Shown one piece after another: positions 1-10,800 of a DNA stretch of 64,000 nucleotides. The position numbers and the translations under genes were made by a program. A model generated the notes under the pieces. The model did no database searches and had not been told where the DNA came from. It saw nothing but the letters and a program-made list of their open reading frames with translations. Position 1 is the stretch's first letter. Each line of letters starts with the position of its first letter. The DNA is from Ogataea parapolymorpha DL-1 (Eukaryota > Ascomycota > Pichiomycetes > Pichiales > Pichiaceae), in NCBI RefSeq assembly GCF_000187245.1, contig NC_027863.1, positions 124,001 through 188,000 of the forward strand, written 5' to 3'.

Positions 1-16
1 TTTTGTGTTTTGGTAG

Positions 17-24
17 TTACCCGG
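17..24. promoter_or_regulatory. Reb1-like site upstream of AFG3
   Basis: TTACCCGG lies about 55 bp before the AFG3 start codon and matches the Reb1 general regulatory factor core of budding yeasts. The same octamer occurs inverted in the TEF1 promoter at 20937-20944. That Reb1 binds here is inference from motif identity. Confidence 0.4.
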
Positions 25-76
25 GCTGTGGTAGTTTCTTTAAAAATAGAGTGGCGATTACTTCAACTTCTTAGAT

Positions 77-2224
77 ATGTTTTTGAGGGGCTCGATAGCA
101 CGTTTACGGCCTGAACAGGCCAAGGTGCGTTTTCAGCAGCCTTCAAGAATTACTCCCCTTCTCGTACGCTCATTCTCATCTGGGCAGCAAATCCGTTTCA
201 AGCAAACGTTTTTCAACCCGAACGAAGAACCAGACAAGAATAAGGACAACAAGAAGAAAAAGAAGAAGGGACCAGATCTCAGCAACCAGCCACAGGACTT
301 CTTCAAAAACACAAAATGGACGAACTGGATCTTTCCTGGTCTGGTCATCACTTTGTTTTTGAATAGCTACTCTAGTGGAGAGAACAACCAAATGACTTTC
401 CAGGACTTCAAAGTCAACTTCCTTGAAAAAGGACTGGTGAAAAGGATCACCGTGATAAACAACTCATTTGTGGAGGCCGAGCTAGTCACCCAACACCCCA
501 GGATAGTTGGATTCACCATAGGCTCGGTTGAGTTTTTCGAGAAGGAATTAGATGAGATCCAAGATAAATTGGGCATTCCAAACAATGAACGTATTCCAGT
601 GTCTTACATCCGTCGTTCCAGCATTTTCTCCTACATCATGCCGTTTGTGCCGACTTTGATCCTGATTGGTGGTACCTACTATCTTGCTAGGCAGTTGCAA
701 AAGCGTGCACCAAACGGTAAAGGTGGCGGGCCTTTGAACAACATCATGGGCATAGGCAAGTCCAAAGCTAGATTGTTCAACCAGGAAACAGATATTACTG
801 TCAAGTTCAAAGATGTTGCCGGTTGTGATGAAGCTAAGGAAGAGATTATGGAGTTTGTCACTTTTTTAAAAGAGCCTAAGAAATATGAGAAGTTGGGTGC
901 CAAAATTCCAAAAGGCGCCATCCTTTCCGGACCTCCAGGTACAGGTAAAACCTTGTTGGCTAAGGCCACAGCGGGAGAGGCTGGTGTTCCATTTCTTTCT
1001 GTTTCCGGTTCCGAATTCGTCGAGATGTACGTTGGTGTCGGTGCTTCCAGAGTTCGCGATTTGTTTTCTACAGCCAGAAAGCTAGCTCCTTGTATCATAT
1101 TTGTGGACGAGATCGATGCCATTGGTAAGTCAAGAGAAAGTGGACCAATGGGTGCGAACGACGAAAAAGAAGCAACGTTGAATCAACTTCTAGTCGAAAT
1201 GGATGGTTTTGAGGATACCGATCACATTGTGGTTCTTGCAGGTACTAACAGGGCCGATATTTTGGATAAAGCTTTGACTAGACCCGGCAGATTCGATAGA
1301 CATATCAGCATCGATAGACCAGATATTGAGGGAAGAAAGGCAATTTACAAAGTTCATTTGAAACCGCTGAAGCTTGAACATCCTGTCACGGACGAGTTTG
1401 CAGGAAGATTAGCTGCTTTGACTCCAGGATTCTCCGGAGCCGATATTTCGAATTGTTGTAACGAGGCTGCATTAATTGCAGCAAGAGAGGACGCTGACGT
1501 GGTCAAGCTGGTTCATTTCGAAAAGGCAATCGAAAGAGTGATTGCGGGTCTTGAGAGAAAAAGTAGAGTGCTGTCACCCGAAGAAAAGAAAACAGTTGCT
1601 TATCATGAAGCAGGTCACGCTATATGTGGATGGTATTTGCAATATGCTGACCCTTTGCTAAAAGTTTCTATTATTCCTCGTGGCCAAGGTGCTCTTGGAT
1701 ATGCGCAGTATCTTCCCGGCGATGAGTATCTCATTTCACAAGAACAATTCGAACACAGAATGATCATGGCACTCGGCGGACGAGTGTCAGAGGAGCTGAA
1801 TTTTGATGACATCACCACCGGTGCTGCTGACGATTTCAAGAAAGTTACCCAGATGGCAAACATGATGATTCTTCGATTGGGAATGTCGAAGAAATTAGGC
1901 ACTATCACCTTTGAAACGAACAGTCAACAACCACAGGTTCACAAGCTTTTCAGTGAAGAGACTTTTGAACTCATCGATAACGAAGTGAAGAGAGTTATCA
2001 ACGAGGCATACGAAAAGTGTAGAAAGCTTTTGACGGAAAAATTAGATGAAGTGGAGAAAGTGGCCCAGGAATTGCTCGCCAAAGAAGTTTTGACTAGAGA
2101 CGATATGATCCGACTTTTGGGGCCTCGTCCATTCGAGGAAAAGAATGATGCATTCAAAAAGTACCTGCTGCCTCCCAACGAGCAGCAGCAGAATCGTCCC
2201 GAGGAAGGTGCTCAAGCAGCATGA
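77..2224 (+). CDS. AFG3: Mitochondrial m-AAA protease subunit Afg3
   Basis: ATP-dependent zinc metalloprotease of the mitochondrial inner membrane. It forms hexamers with Yta12 to degrade unassembled membrane proteins and mature ribosomal protein L32. The 715-residue product has a basic N-terminal presequence, two membrane segments (about residues 83-98 and 188-206) flanking an intermembrane-space domain, and an AAA+ module with Walker A GPPGTGKT (285-292) and a VDEIDA Walker B. The FtsH zinc motif HEAGH is at 510-514. The sequence from the LTFQDF-like intermembrane segment to the [10 protein letters not shown] tail follows S. cerevisiae Afg3 more closely than Yta12. The start is the first ATG, giving a plausible presequence. 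The next gene follows on the same strand after 214 bp in which I see nothing else. Confidence 0.95.
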   Translation: MFLRGSIARLRPEQAKVRFQQPSRITPLLVRSFSSGQQIRFKQTFFNPNEEPDKNKDNKKKKKKGPDLSNQPQDFFKNTKWTNWIFPGLVITLFLNSYSSGENNQMTFQDFKVNFLEKGLVKRITVINNSFVEAELVTQHPRIVGFTIGSVEFFEKELDEIQDKLGIPNNERIPVSYIRRSSIFSYIMPFVPTLILIGGTYYLARQLQKRAPNGKGGGPLNNIMGIGKSKARLFNQETDITVKFKDVAGCDEAKEEIMEFVTFLKEPKKYEKLGAKIPKGAILSGPPGTGKTLLAKATAGEAGVPFLSVSGSEFVEMYVGVGASRVRDLFSTARKLAPCIIFVDEIDAIGKSRESGPMGANDEKEATLNQLLVEMDGFEDTDHIVVLAGTNRADILDKALTRPGRFDRHISIDRPDIEGRKAIYKVHLKPLKLEHPVTDEFAGRLAALTPGFSGADISNCCNEAALIAAREDADVVKLVHFEKAIERVIAGLERKSRVLSPEEKKTVAYHEAGHAICGWYLQYADPLLKVSIIPRGQGALGYAQYLPGDEYLISQEQFEHRMIMALGGRVSEELNFDDITTGAADDFKKVTQMANMMILRLGMSKKLGTITFETNSQQPQVHKLFSEETFELIDNEVKRVINEAYEKCRKLLTEKLDEVEKVAQELLAKEVLTRDDMIRLLGPRPFEEKNDAFKKYLLPPNEQQQNRPEEGAQAA

Positions 2225-2438
2225 CTTGTATATAATTAAGTTGATAAACGAATATCCTAGGGTGAATGGGCATGAAATAGCCATTTGGATTTACGTTGAA
2301 GCTCATACAAAGTAGTACAAGGCGCCCATTTTGCTCTTGGTCACACAGACTAGTCTTTTTTGATTGAGATCTGGTTGAGGCCTATTACATAATCATACAA
2401 AAACTCGCTTTTGTATACTAAAAATTAATTGTTTGTTT

Positions 2439-4925
2439 ATGATTAATGACGCGATGAGCTCGCGTGTTAATAGTGGAGGATCAATTATTTCAGGCTCTTC
2501 GACTGAATTCTCTCGTATTGAAGCCGACAAGGAAAACATACAGCCCTTAAAGCAAGGTCGTTCTGCCAATAATTTGGTAAAGGCCTTATCTTTGAACAAG
2601 GAAACACGGAAGGAAGTTCTTGCTAGAGAAAGAGATCAATTTGAAGCTTCTTTAGATCCTGCTCAGCTTGAAGACCTAGATGATCCGCTGGACCCTTACT
2701 TAAAATATTTGGACTGGATCCATACTAATTATCCTTCTGGGGCTAACACAGAATCAGGACTAATTCAGCTGCTGGAAAGAATAACACATGATTTCAAAGA
2801 CGACGATTACTACAAAAACGAAGTGCGCTACTTCAAAGTTTGGTTGGAGTATGTGAAGTTCAGCGATAACCCGCGAGACATATTCCATTATCTTTACAAG
2901 AAAAAGATTGGTCTATCTCTTTCGCTTTTGTACGAGAGCTTTGCAAACTTCATGGAGGTAGAACAAGACTTCAAAAAGGCGGAGGAACTATACCAAGCAG
3001 GAATTAATGCCAAAGCCAGGCCACTCAATAGGCTGATCCGTGCATACGAAAACTTCAAGATCAGAAGAGCGCAATCCTCCCAAGTCCAGAAGAGACAGGG
3101 ATTAAGTGTTTTGCAGAATCCGTCTGGAGGAGGGTTGGAAATGGCGGCAAAGTCAGTGCCCTCTCGCAGCTCTAAAGCTTTTGCTGTTTTTAATGACTCT
3201 GAATCAAAACCATCATCGGCCAATGATGGCATATGGCAGCATCTTGATACGATAGACAATTCGAGGAAGGAGAATGTGATACGCCCCACATCTTGGTCGG
3301 GAGAAAAGCTTATACAACAAAGGGTGCCCAAAGGGAAAGAGCCTAATTTTGAGGTTTTTAGAGACGATGAATTGCGCTTTCCCGTCACTAAGATTATACA
3401 CAACCCAGGCAAACGTACTGAGAAGTTTGATTTCAATTTTGATTTATTATACCCTGACAAAGAGGAGGAGAGAAGTCTTATGGAGGTACTGCTTCTCAGT
3501 CGTGGCGTGTACTATTTAGCAAAGAAGCGAAAACCTGAGCGCACATTGGAAACACCGTCTAAGAAACACACACTTTTAGTGGACGCTGAGAATGAAACCA
3601 AATTGCTTAATTCGCCCACGCTTACATTCTACTCACGCCAGTCCATGAAAGAGGTTCTTCAGATGCTCAATCAACCGTTGAAAGAGACTAAAGTTAACGA
3701 CGAAGAACCTCCTTTGGATGAAGGACTAAGCGATTTTGTTACGGAAACTATTACCAATCACACACCTGCTACGCCAAAAAAGTTGACGAATGACGATACC
3801 GGCGTATTGAGCTCCCCGTTTGTGGAAGAGCCTCTTCACTCCGAGCCTGGAAAAGGGGATGTTTTGATCAATCCCTTTGATCACAATCTGCAGAAAAATC
3901 TATTATACAAGCAATCATCGCACTTCTCACATTATGACAATTACCACCAGTCAACCACCAAGCGCGAAAAATGCACTATTCTAAGAAATTTGCTGAAACC
4001 ACATGCTGCTCCAATAATGGGTAGTCGTCAGTTGATGATCGAATTCGAAGGCGAAACGTTTTGTTTTACGAAACAGCTAGGAGTTTTGGATAAAGCAGCC
4101 ACATATTTGAGCGAGAAATCAGACGGATCAGCTGCAGCAATAAAGGTTTGCTCACCTCCAGTAGAATGGGAATACTATATCCTCAAGCAGTTGGAAGTCA
4201 GAGCGCCGGGAACCTTCATTAAAGTTATTGATTTCTATAAATTCGAGGACGAGTCATACCTGATCTTGCCATACCTGAAACATGGAACCCTCTTGGATCT
4301 GATTCAGCTGACATCGCAATCAAAATCAATCAAATTGGAAGAATCGATGGTTATTTACCTCACTGCACAGCTGCTAAAGCAAGTCTCTATTCTGCATTCA
4401 ATAAGTATAGTCCACGCCAACCTCAAGGCAGAGAACTGCATACTAAATCTGACACCAAACACGAAGCCTAGCTACCACGACTTAAAGTTGATTGATTTTC
4501 AAAACTCAATCGACTTATCGCTGTTCCCTGAGAATGTTCGTTTCTCTGCCCAATTGTCAGCTAATACCTATCCTGCGGATGAAATGTGGAGTTCTTGGAG
4601 GCACGAGCCTGACTATTATGGACTGGCAAACATCGTTCACATGCTGTTATTTGGCAGAGAATTGGGAGTTCTGAAAACCAGTTCAAATAATATCAAAATA
4701 CGTGAAAACATGCCAAGCTACTGGCAGAGAGAATTATGGAACGAGCTTTTCAAAGTTCTCTTAAACTCACAAGATCTCGATTGCGACCAAGGAGCTCCTC
4801 TCAAATTGCTAGCTGCCAAATTCGAGAATTGGGTTAATCTCAACTGGTCATCTTGTGGTCTCTCCAAACAACTGGCAAAGATCACAGATTTTTTGGACGA
4901 CCAAAGGAAGAGGAATAAAATATAA
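2439..4925 (+). CDS. BUB1: Bub1/Mad3-type spindle checkpoint protein with degenerate kinase domain
   Basis: Spindle assembly checkpoint protein of 828 residues. In order: a KEN box (31-33), the Mad3/Bub1 TPR homology region (about 83-205), a second KEN (277-279), a Bub3-binding GLEBS motif (about 330-353, with LLYPDKEEE) and a C-terminal Bub1-like kinase domain (about 530-825). The two KEN boxes are Mad3/BubR1 hallmarks and the kinase fold is Bub1-like, so this looks like the undivided ancestral MADBUB gene of yeasts without the whole-genome duplication. Kinase motifs are eroded: the catalytic loop HGD is HAN (N661), DFG is DFQ (686-688) and the glycine loop is lost. The lysine of AAIK and the loop Asn of AEN remain. 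The start is the first ATG (2439), with 2454 also possible. Its stop lies 4 bp from the convergent GPI16 stop. Confidence 0.9.
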   Translation: MINDAMSSRVNSGGSIISGSSTEFSRIEADKENIQPLKQGRSANNLVKALSLNKETRKEVLARERDQFEASLDPAQLEDLDDPLDPYLKYLDWIHTNYPSGANTESGLIQLLERITHDFKDDDYYKNEVRYFKVWLEYVKFSDNPRDIFHYLYKKKIGLSLSLLYESFANFMEVEQDFKKAEELYQAGINAKARPLNRLIRAYENFKIRRAQSSQVQKRQGLSVLQNPSGGGLEMAAKSVPSRSSKAFAVFNDSESKPSSANDGIWQHLDTIDNSRKENVIRPTSWSGEKLIQQRVPKGKEPNFEVFRDDELRFPVTKIIHNPGKRTEKFDFNFDLLYPDKEEERSLMEVLLLSRGVYYLAKKRKPERTLETPSKKHTLLVDAENETKLLNSPTLTFYSRQSMKEVLQMLNQPLKETKVNDEEPPLDEGLSDFVTETITNHTPATPKKLTNDDTGVLSSPFVEEPLHSEPGKGDVLINPFDHNLQKNLLYKQSSHFSHYDNYHQSTTKREKCTILRNLLKPHAAPIMGSRQLMIEFEGETFCFTKQLGVLDKAATYLSEKSDGSAAAIKVCSPPVEWEYYILKQLEVRAPGTFIKVIDFYKFEDESYLILPYLKHGTLLDLIQLTSQSKSIKLEESMVIYLTAQLLKQVSILHSISIVHANLKAENCILNLTPNTKPSYHDLKLIDFQNSIDLSLFPENVRFSAQLSANTYPADEMWSSWRHEPDYYGLANIVHMLLFGRELGVLKTSSNNIKIRENMPSYWQRELWNELFKVLLNSQDLDCDQGAPLKLLAAKFENWVNLNWSSCGLSKQLAKITDFLDDQRKRNKI

Positions 4926-4929
4926 TGCA

Positions 4930-6723
4930 TTATGAACGTCTAAATAAACTTTTGATGCGTTGGGCGCGTTCTTTAATTCTAGATCGTAATATGGTGATCC
5001 TGCTTTCCTTCAGCCTCAACTCTGCTTCTTCCTCCGTCACGGTTTTCTTTGTCAAGAGATTGAAGATCGAACCAAAAGCCAACGACATCACTGTAGAGGT
5101 TAAAATAATAACATTGTAAGGCATAGAAAAGTCGGGCGTCGGAAGAGTTAGTAGTGCCGTAGTAGTTCTCATTTCGTAGACCACCTTTTGCGAGTCGCGA
5201 TCTAGGACCGATATCACTGCTGGTTCAATCTCAAAACCGTGATTTGCGTCTGGTGGGTATTCTGCGTATAATAACATGGCCTTGTCAAACTCAAGAGAGA
5301 GTTTGATTTTCGTGTGCGCAGGGATGCTGACGAGCAATTCCAAATGAGATGGTTTTTGTCTGTCAATTGCTGGATTATATATTATGCCTTTGACGTAGTG
5401 GTCAAACTGTGGATCCGATACAACGTGCGTAACAGTAGAATTTATGGTTAATGTCAGGGTATGGAGGTAAATGCGGACAAACCATGGTATCGATTCAAAA
5501 ATAATGATGTCTAATTCTTCATCGGTAGGATTTTTCACATCTATTCTGAACCCCCCGGAATCCTGGGAGTAGCCAGAGAGGGATCTGGATGCAAAGATTG
5601 GAGGACTTTTCAAAGGCTTGATCTTTTTTGTGTCTTTTGCTTTGAACAGCAAATTGTACTCATTTGTATCTTCGATCACAAAACATGTCTTTTCGTCCTC
5701 CAAAGTGGGTGTTATCTGGGTCTGGGTTTGGATTTCAATACTCCAATGCTCCAAATCGAGGTCTGCACAGACTTTAGTTGGTTGTGACGCAAGCAATGCA
5801 CCACCTTGAATATTTTTGCCAAAGAGGTCGGCTAAGGAGAATTCCAGCTCCGAGATATCATCAAGAGGAAAACAATGGAATGCATCAAAGGGTTTTGTTG
5901 GGTCGCATTTGAGTTCTGAGCCAGGAGTGGGTTTAGGGATAGGCATTCGGTTGCGTTCCAAGGTCATTGGTACATCCAATATCAAGTTGATGGATTGTTC
6001 CATTTCATAATGGCATTTTATTCCCGAGCAGTGGGTAGTGACATCAATTGACATGGAGGACCACTGCGAGTTGAAGACTTTGTGTCCGGTTAGTAAAGAC
6101 GAGATTCCTGCTTTGCCTTTGGTTGGGAGAAGCTTCAGAAACGGCGTCAAGTTTTCAGTGCAGACAGGTTCCCGGGGCAAAGCGCTTCTCAAAAGAAAAA
6201 GATCATTTTTCAGAGACACGTTTTGTTCAAACATAGCAGCTGTTGGCTGGAATACCGTAGCAGGATAAGTTGTTGATGAAGAATCAATGAAATTCAGGGA
6301 GGCACAGAAAAGGCCTGACAAAGAGTTAGCCAGTTTGATCCAGTCTTTGAAGACAGTGTCCTCGTTTTGGCCTTCAAGAACCGCCCACAATTCGACACCC
6401 GTTCCCCCGCTATGTTTACCTTTGTACGGTAGTTCCCCATAAACTTCGGGGTCATACCATCCCTGACTGAACCGAAGATGGAGTTCTCTTGTGCTTGTCT
6501 CCTGGAGAATGGGTCCTAAAAGCTTGGAAAACGTAGAATAATGGAACGTCTTATCTTCGGGCTCGTACAACTCAAACTCTGTTGAATTGATCTTGAAATT
6601 AAACGAAGCAAGTAGGTTGTTACGTTCTAGAGGCTTAAATTCCAATGACTCCTCAAAAGGGTACTGCACCGATGCTCTACAAAGTGCGCAGAGCAACAGA
6701 ACAGGAAGAAGCAACTCTCTCAT
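4930..6723 (-). CDS. GPI16: GPI transamidase subunit Gpi16 (PIG-T family)
   Basis: Subunit of the ER GPI-anchor transamidase, which attaches preassembled GPI to proteins; in yeast it is disulfide-linked to the Gpi8 catalytic subunit. The 597-residue product begins with a clear signal peptide (hydrophobic LLLPVLLLCALC). It carries the conserved block LLASFNFKIN...LHLRFSQGWYDPE...GGTGVELWAVL characteristic of PIG-T/Gpi16, and ends with one transmembrane segment (YNVIILTSTVMSLAFGSIF) and a short basic cytosolic tail, as in type I Gpi16. It is divergent from BBP1 (92 bp apart) and convergent with the checkpoint gene. Another GPI-pathway gene, GPI11, is in this window at 39.1 kb. Confidence 0.93.
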   Translation of the reverse strand: MRELLLPVLLLCALCRASVQYPFEESLEFKPLERNNLLASFNFKINSTEFELYEPEDKTFHYSTFSKLLGPILQETSTRELHLRFSQGWYDPEVYGELPYKGKHSGGTGVELWAVLEGQNEDTVFKDWIKLANSLSGLFCASLNFIDSSSTTYPATVFQPTAAMFEQNVSLKNDLFLLRSALPREPVCTENLTPFLKLLPTKGKAGISSLLTGHKVFNSQWSSMSIDVTTHCSGIKCHYEMEQSINLILDVPMTLERNRMPIPKPTPGSELKCDPTKPFDAFHCFPLDDISELEFSLADLFGKNIQGGALLASQPTKVCADLDLEHWSIEIQTQTQITPTLEDEKTCFVIEDTNEYNLLFKAKDTKKIKPLKSPPIFASRSLSGYSQDSGGFRIDVKNPTDEELDIIIFESIPWFVRIYLHTLTLTINSTVTHVVSDPQFDHYVKGIIYNPAIDRQKPSHLELLVSIPAHTKIKLSLEFDKAMLLYAEYPPDANHGFEIEPAVISVLDRDSQKVVYEMRTTTALLTLPTPDFSMPYNVIILTSTVMSLAFGSIFNLLTKKTVTEEEAELRLKESRITILRSRIKERAQRIKSLFRRS

Positions 6724-6809
6724 TCTATAATTTGAAGAAAAAAACTAAGGGCCCTTTGTTTTTTAATTATTTTTCTGTCAGATTTTAATAGGGAAGATCC
6801 AAAACAAAG

Positions 6810-6815
6810 ACGCGT
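6810..6815. promoter_or_regulatory. MluI cell-cycle box touching the BBP1 start codon
   Basis: ACGCGT, the MBF (MCB) consensus, directly abuts the BBP1 ATG within the 92-bp divergent GPI16/BBP1 promoter. MCB elements drive G1/S transcription. A role here is inference, and the position is unusually close to the start codon. Confidence 0.3.
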
Positions 6816-7796
6816 ATGTTTGATACAACAACCATTCGACGCCGAGGGCTGTTCGGAAAAGTGTACAATAGCATTTTTGGACCGTCACCCAGTCCACTAA
6901 ATACCCAAACGCCAATTGAGGATGAAGATCATGTGACTGAATATAATACCTATTTGAATAGTGAAGGACGATATTTAAATGGAGACGACGACATAGCCAT
7001 TGATGACGAGTTTGATGATACCAGAAGCCGCAGGAGCTCGGCGATTGCTCCTCCTATGACGCCGTCACGTTTGGATGACGATTGGAAAATCAGCGACACT
7101 CTAGAGAGAATAAGGATGAGCCGAGAACGCTGGCAGCGGAACGACCAGGTTCCTGGCGAGTTTCCAGAACCCATTGCGGAGCCCGTTCAAGGAGGACTTG
7201 CTGAGCACATAGAACAGAACAATCAGCTCATCAGCAAGCTGATTCGTGATTTTGATTTGGTTACCGAAAATGTCGAGTTGCAACAGCTGCGGACAGAAAA
7301 TGCCGAGCTGGCTTCGAAATACAAAGCTTTACGCGAGGAGTTCAAACGCGAGCTTGATGCCAACAAAGAAATCTTCGATGGGTACTACGATCTGTACACT
7401 AAATACAATGAGACGAAAACAGAGCTCTCCAAGCTGAAGAAAGATGCCAGCGACAGGATTGGCGAGCTCGAGCTCGAAAATCAGAGACTCAAGGTGGAAG
7501 CACGTTCCAGACGGCTCACGTCAGACGACCAAAATCTTTACTACAAAAGCCAATACGAAGAGATCAAAAACGAGTTGCAACTCAAAATCCAAGAGGAGAA
7601 AGCCAATCAGCAGCGAATACGAGATCTGGAACTGCAACTACATGAGCGATCCCCAGCTAAACCAAGGGCTGTCACCTCAAACATGCTAGACCAAGACTCC
7701 ATTCAGCTGCTGCGCGAACTATATGCCGATAAGGAGGTTCCCAGTTCGGGCATAGACTCTTGGATTAGCCAACCGCGTATCAAGCACGCAAGTTAG
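6816..7796 (+). CDS. BBP1: Spindle pole body protein Bbp1-like
   Basis: Predicted spindle pole body component anchoring the duplication plaque to the nuclear envelope (Mps2-Bbp1 module). The 326-residue product has an N-terminal RGLFGKVYNSIFG segment resembling the GIFG...LFG start of Bbp1, an acidic low-complexity stretch, and a PGEFPEP motif like the PGKFPSP of Bbp1. A long coiled coil (about 130-285) contains EIFDGYYDLYTKY, comparable to LFENYYSLGQKY in Bbp1. The C-terminus carries a tryptophan-containing tail as in the family. Overall identity is low, so this rests on collinear motifs and length (Bbp1 is 385 residues); another coiled-coil pole protein is possible. Confidence 0.7.
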   Translation: MFDTTTIRRRGLFGKVYNSIFGPSPSPLNTQTPIEDEDHVTEYNTYLNSEGRYLNGDDDIAIDDEFDDTRSRRSSAIAPPMTPSRLDDDWKISDTLERIRMSRERWQRNDQVPGEFPEPIAEPVQGGLAEHIEQNNQLISKLIRDFDLVTENVELQQLRTENAELASKYKALREEFKRELDANKEIFDGYYDLYTKYNETKTELSKLKKDASDRIGELELENQRLKVEARSRRLTSDDQNLYYKSQYEEIKNELQLKIQEEKANQQRIRDLELQLHERSPAKPRAVTSNMLDQDSIQLLRELYADKEVPSSGIDSWISQPRIKHAS

Positions 7797-7854
7797 TTGT
7801 ATTATAAGTTACGATAATATTTTGCACCGCCCTATTATTAAAACTCCGATTTAA

Positions 7855-10800
7855 ATGTCGGAGAAGACCAGTGATATAACAAAGTCTCACAGTATCGAGC
7901 CTTTGGAATATACCCCCTTCAATGAAACGGGATATGAAGATACAGAGGAAAACATATCTTTTACCAAAACGCATCCTGTGAGCATCAATGTCCATAATCT
8001 TCAGATATCAGCTCGCAAGGGTCCTAAAAAGATATTTGGGCGAAATGCCAAAAAGAACAGCAATGAGTCAACAAAGAAACAGATCCTACATCCCATGTCA
8101 TTTCACATTCCAGAGAATACTCTTGCTTGTATAATCGGAGGATCTGGTTCGGGAAAAACGACGCTTCTGAATAGGCTTGCCGGTAAACAAATTACGAGCT
8201 CAACACTCATTCAGGAGGGGTCAGTGACCTATAACAATGATTCAGACCTCTCGAAAATTAGACACGCGTACGTGATTCAGCAAGATATACTGATTCCTAA
8301 TTTGACTTGTTTCGAAACGCTCATGTTCGCTGCTGAGCTCAAACTGCCCAAACTTACCTCAAAAACTGCTCGTGCAAAGCTCGTGAACGAGATTATCATG
8401 GAGCTCGGACTCAAGGAGTGCCGTGACACTCTTGTTGGAGACCGTGTGAACAAGGGGCTCAGTGGGGGTGAAAAAAGACGGCTTAGTGTTGCTATCCAGT
8501 TGGTTTCCAATCCATCGTTATTATTTTTAGACGAGCCAACAACGGGTCTGGACAGTTATAATGCGTACCTGCTCTGCGAATCTCTCAAACGGCTTACAAA
8601 AAGATTGGACAAAACCATCGTCTTGAGTATTCATCAGCCTAGAGCGGATATTTTTCGGCTTTTTGACCAGGTTTACATTCTCAGCAAGGGACACATGTGC
8701 TATGGTGACACCTACGAAAACGTGTTTAACCACTTTGCCTCTCTAGGATACCCTATTCCGGAGAATGTCAATCCAGCTGACTTTCTTATAGATACCACAA
8801 GTATCGACTCGCGAAATCCAGAGCAGGAAGCCATATCTTCGAAACGCGTGTATTTCATAGTCGAGCAATGGAAACAGCGAATGGCAAAAATTGAGCTACC
8901 GGTGTACAAAGATAAAAATACCGATCATGGCGACGAAACGTTCCAAAAGGTGGGGCGGGCCCCTTTTTGGAGAGAGCTTCGCATTTTGATTCGAAGAAAC
9001 TTTATTCTCGAAAGAAGAGACCCAATTGGATACGCAGCATTGCTAATGGAAGCTATTCTTCTTGGTTTAATGACAGGTTGGCTCTATTTCAAACCAGGAA
9101 GTTCTCTAGTTGGCTTACGTTCCATACAAGGCTCTTTGTACACTGTCTCATCTCTGCAGGCATACTTGTTCCTGCTCTACGAAAGCTACCGGCTGTGCTC
9201 CTTGGATTTGCGAGTGTATGACAGGGAGCGATCAGAGCATTGCATCTCAATTCCTGGGTTCTTATTGGCACGCAGGATCGCCAAACTCTTCTCCGAGGAT
9301 ATAATCATACCGCTTCTGTTTTCCCTGTGCACTTACTTTATGGTTGGTCTTCGAACAGATTCGTCTATTTATTTCTTCCGTTTCTTTGCGGCAAACATAC
9401 TATTCCATTTAAATTCCATGGCATTTGCAACCTTGGCTGCCTCCCTCACAAGAGATGTTGCTCTGGCTACACTCATTTGCAACCTCAATTTCACATTCCA
9501 AACCATGACTAATGGAATGTACGTGAATGCAAAGCAGATGCCTGTGTATGTCCGTTGGTGCAAATACGTCGCATACCAATGGTACTCCTATGGGCTTCTC
9601 ATTTCCAACCAATTCACAGGCTACAGGGGCGACTGTTTCAAAGAGCACGCTGACTCGCCCAATGTGGAGGACATTTGTCGTGCATATACGGGCTCATACA
9701 TCACCAACAGCCTTGGTTTCTGGGAGAACTGGATAGCGCTCCCATTTGGTGTACTTGTTGCATTTTTTGTGGGCACTTTCGTGGTAGCTGGCGTAATTCT
9801 GAAAATTAAGCCTGAGGATGTGACTATGGCCAAAGAGGTGAAACAAAGCGAGTCGAAGTCAGCCACTTCAACCGAAATCCCACGGGCGCTTCCTCAATCT
9901 GATCAACCCCTAGACATCCGTGTTTGCGATGTAAACCTATATGTGGAAAACAAACTAGCCCGTAGAGGCAAAAAACAGATCCTCAACAATGTGTCTTGCA
10001 ATTTTCAGTCGGGAAAACTCAACATCATAATGGGCCCGTCTGGTTCTGGGAAAACATCGCTGTTGAACCTGATGAGTGGCCGTTTGAAATCCACTTTGTT
10101 CACTCGGTACTCGTCCTCAGGCGTGGTGTACTTGAATGACTGCCAGACAGAGTTTGATACCATCCGACCTATCTGTTCGTACGTTGTGCAGGATGACCAC
10201 CATCTTCTGCCTTCCATCACTGTGAGGGAAACATTACGCTTTTCAGCTCGGATGAGACTTTCGAAAGCCAAATTGTCCTCGTCTCAGATCAACGCCCTGG
10301 TGGACAGGTTGATACTACAGGTCGGTCTGCGGGATTGTGCCGATACCCTGGTTGGTAACGAATTGATCAAGGGTATTTCTGGAGGCGAGAAACGCCGGCT
10401 CTCCATCGCCATTCAGCTCCTGTCGTCACCAAAGATGCTAATCTTGGACGAGCCTACGTCAGGACTGGACTCGTTCACCGCCTCCTCGATCTTGGAATGC
10501 CTGGATCATCTTGCAAGCTCTGGAACAACAGTCATAATGACCATCCACCAGCCACGCACTCTCGAAGGTTTTGGCCGCATTCTGCTGCTTGCAAAGGGCG
10601 GCCAGGTGGCTTTCAACGGTACGCAGGAAGAATTGGTCGATCATTTCACTTCTATTGGGTATCCTATCCCCAAGTTCACCAATCTCGCTGATTATGTCAT
10701 CGATATGATATCATACAGCACAACCCATGAGGAAGTGGAGAGGCGCACTAGGGAACGAGTGCGGCACATTGTTGGTGCCTGGAAGACCGAAAATCTTCAC

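Noticed and set aside
4925..5119. 64-codon plus-strand frame after the checkpoint gene
   Set aside because: It lies antisense to the conserved C-terminus of GPI16 and has no promoter space.
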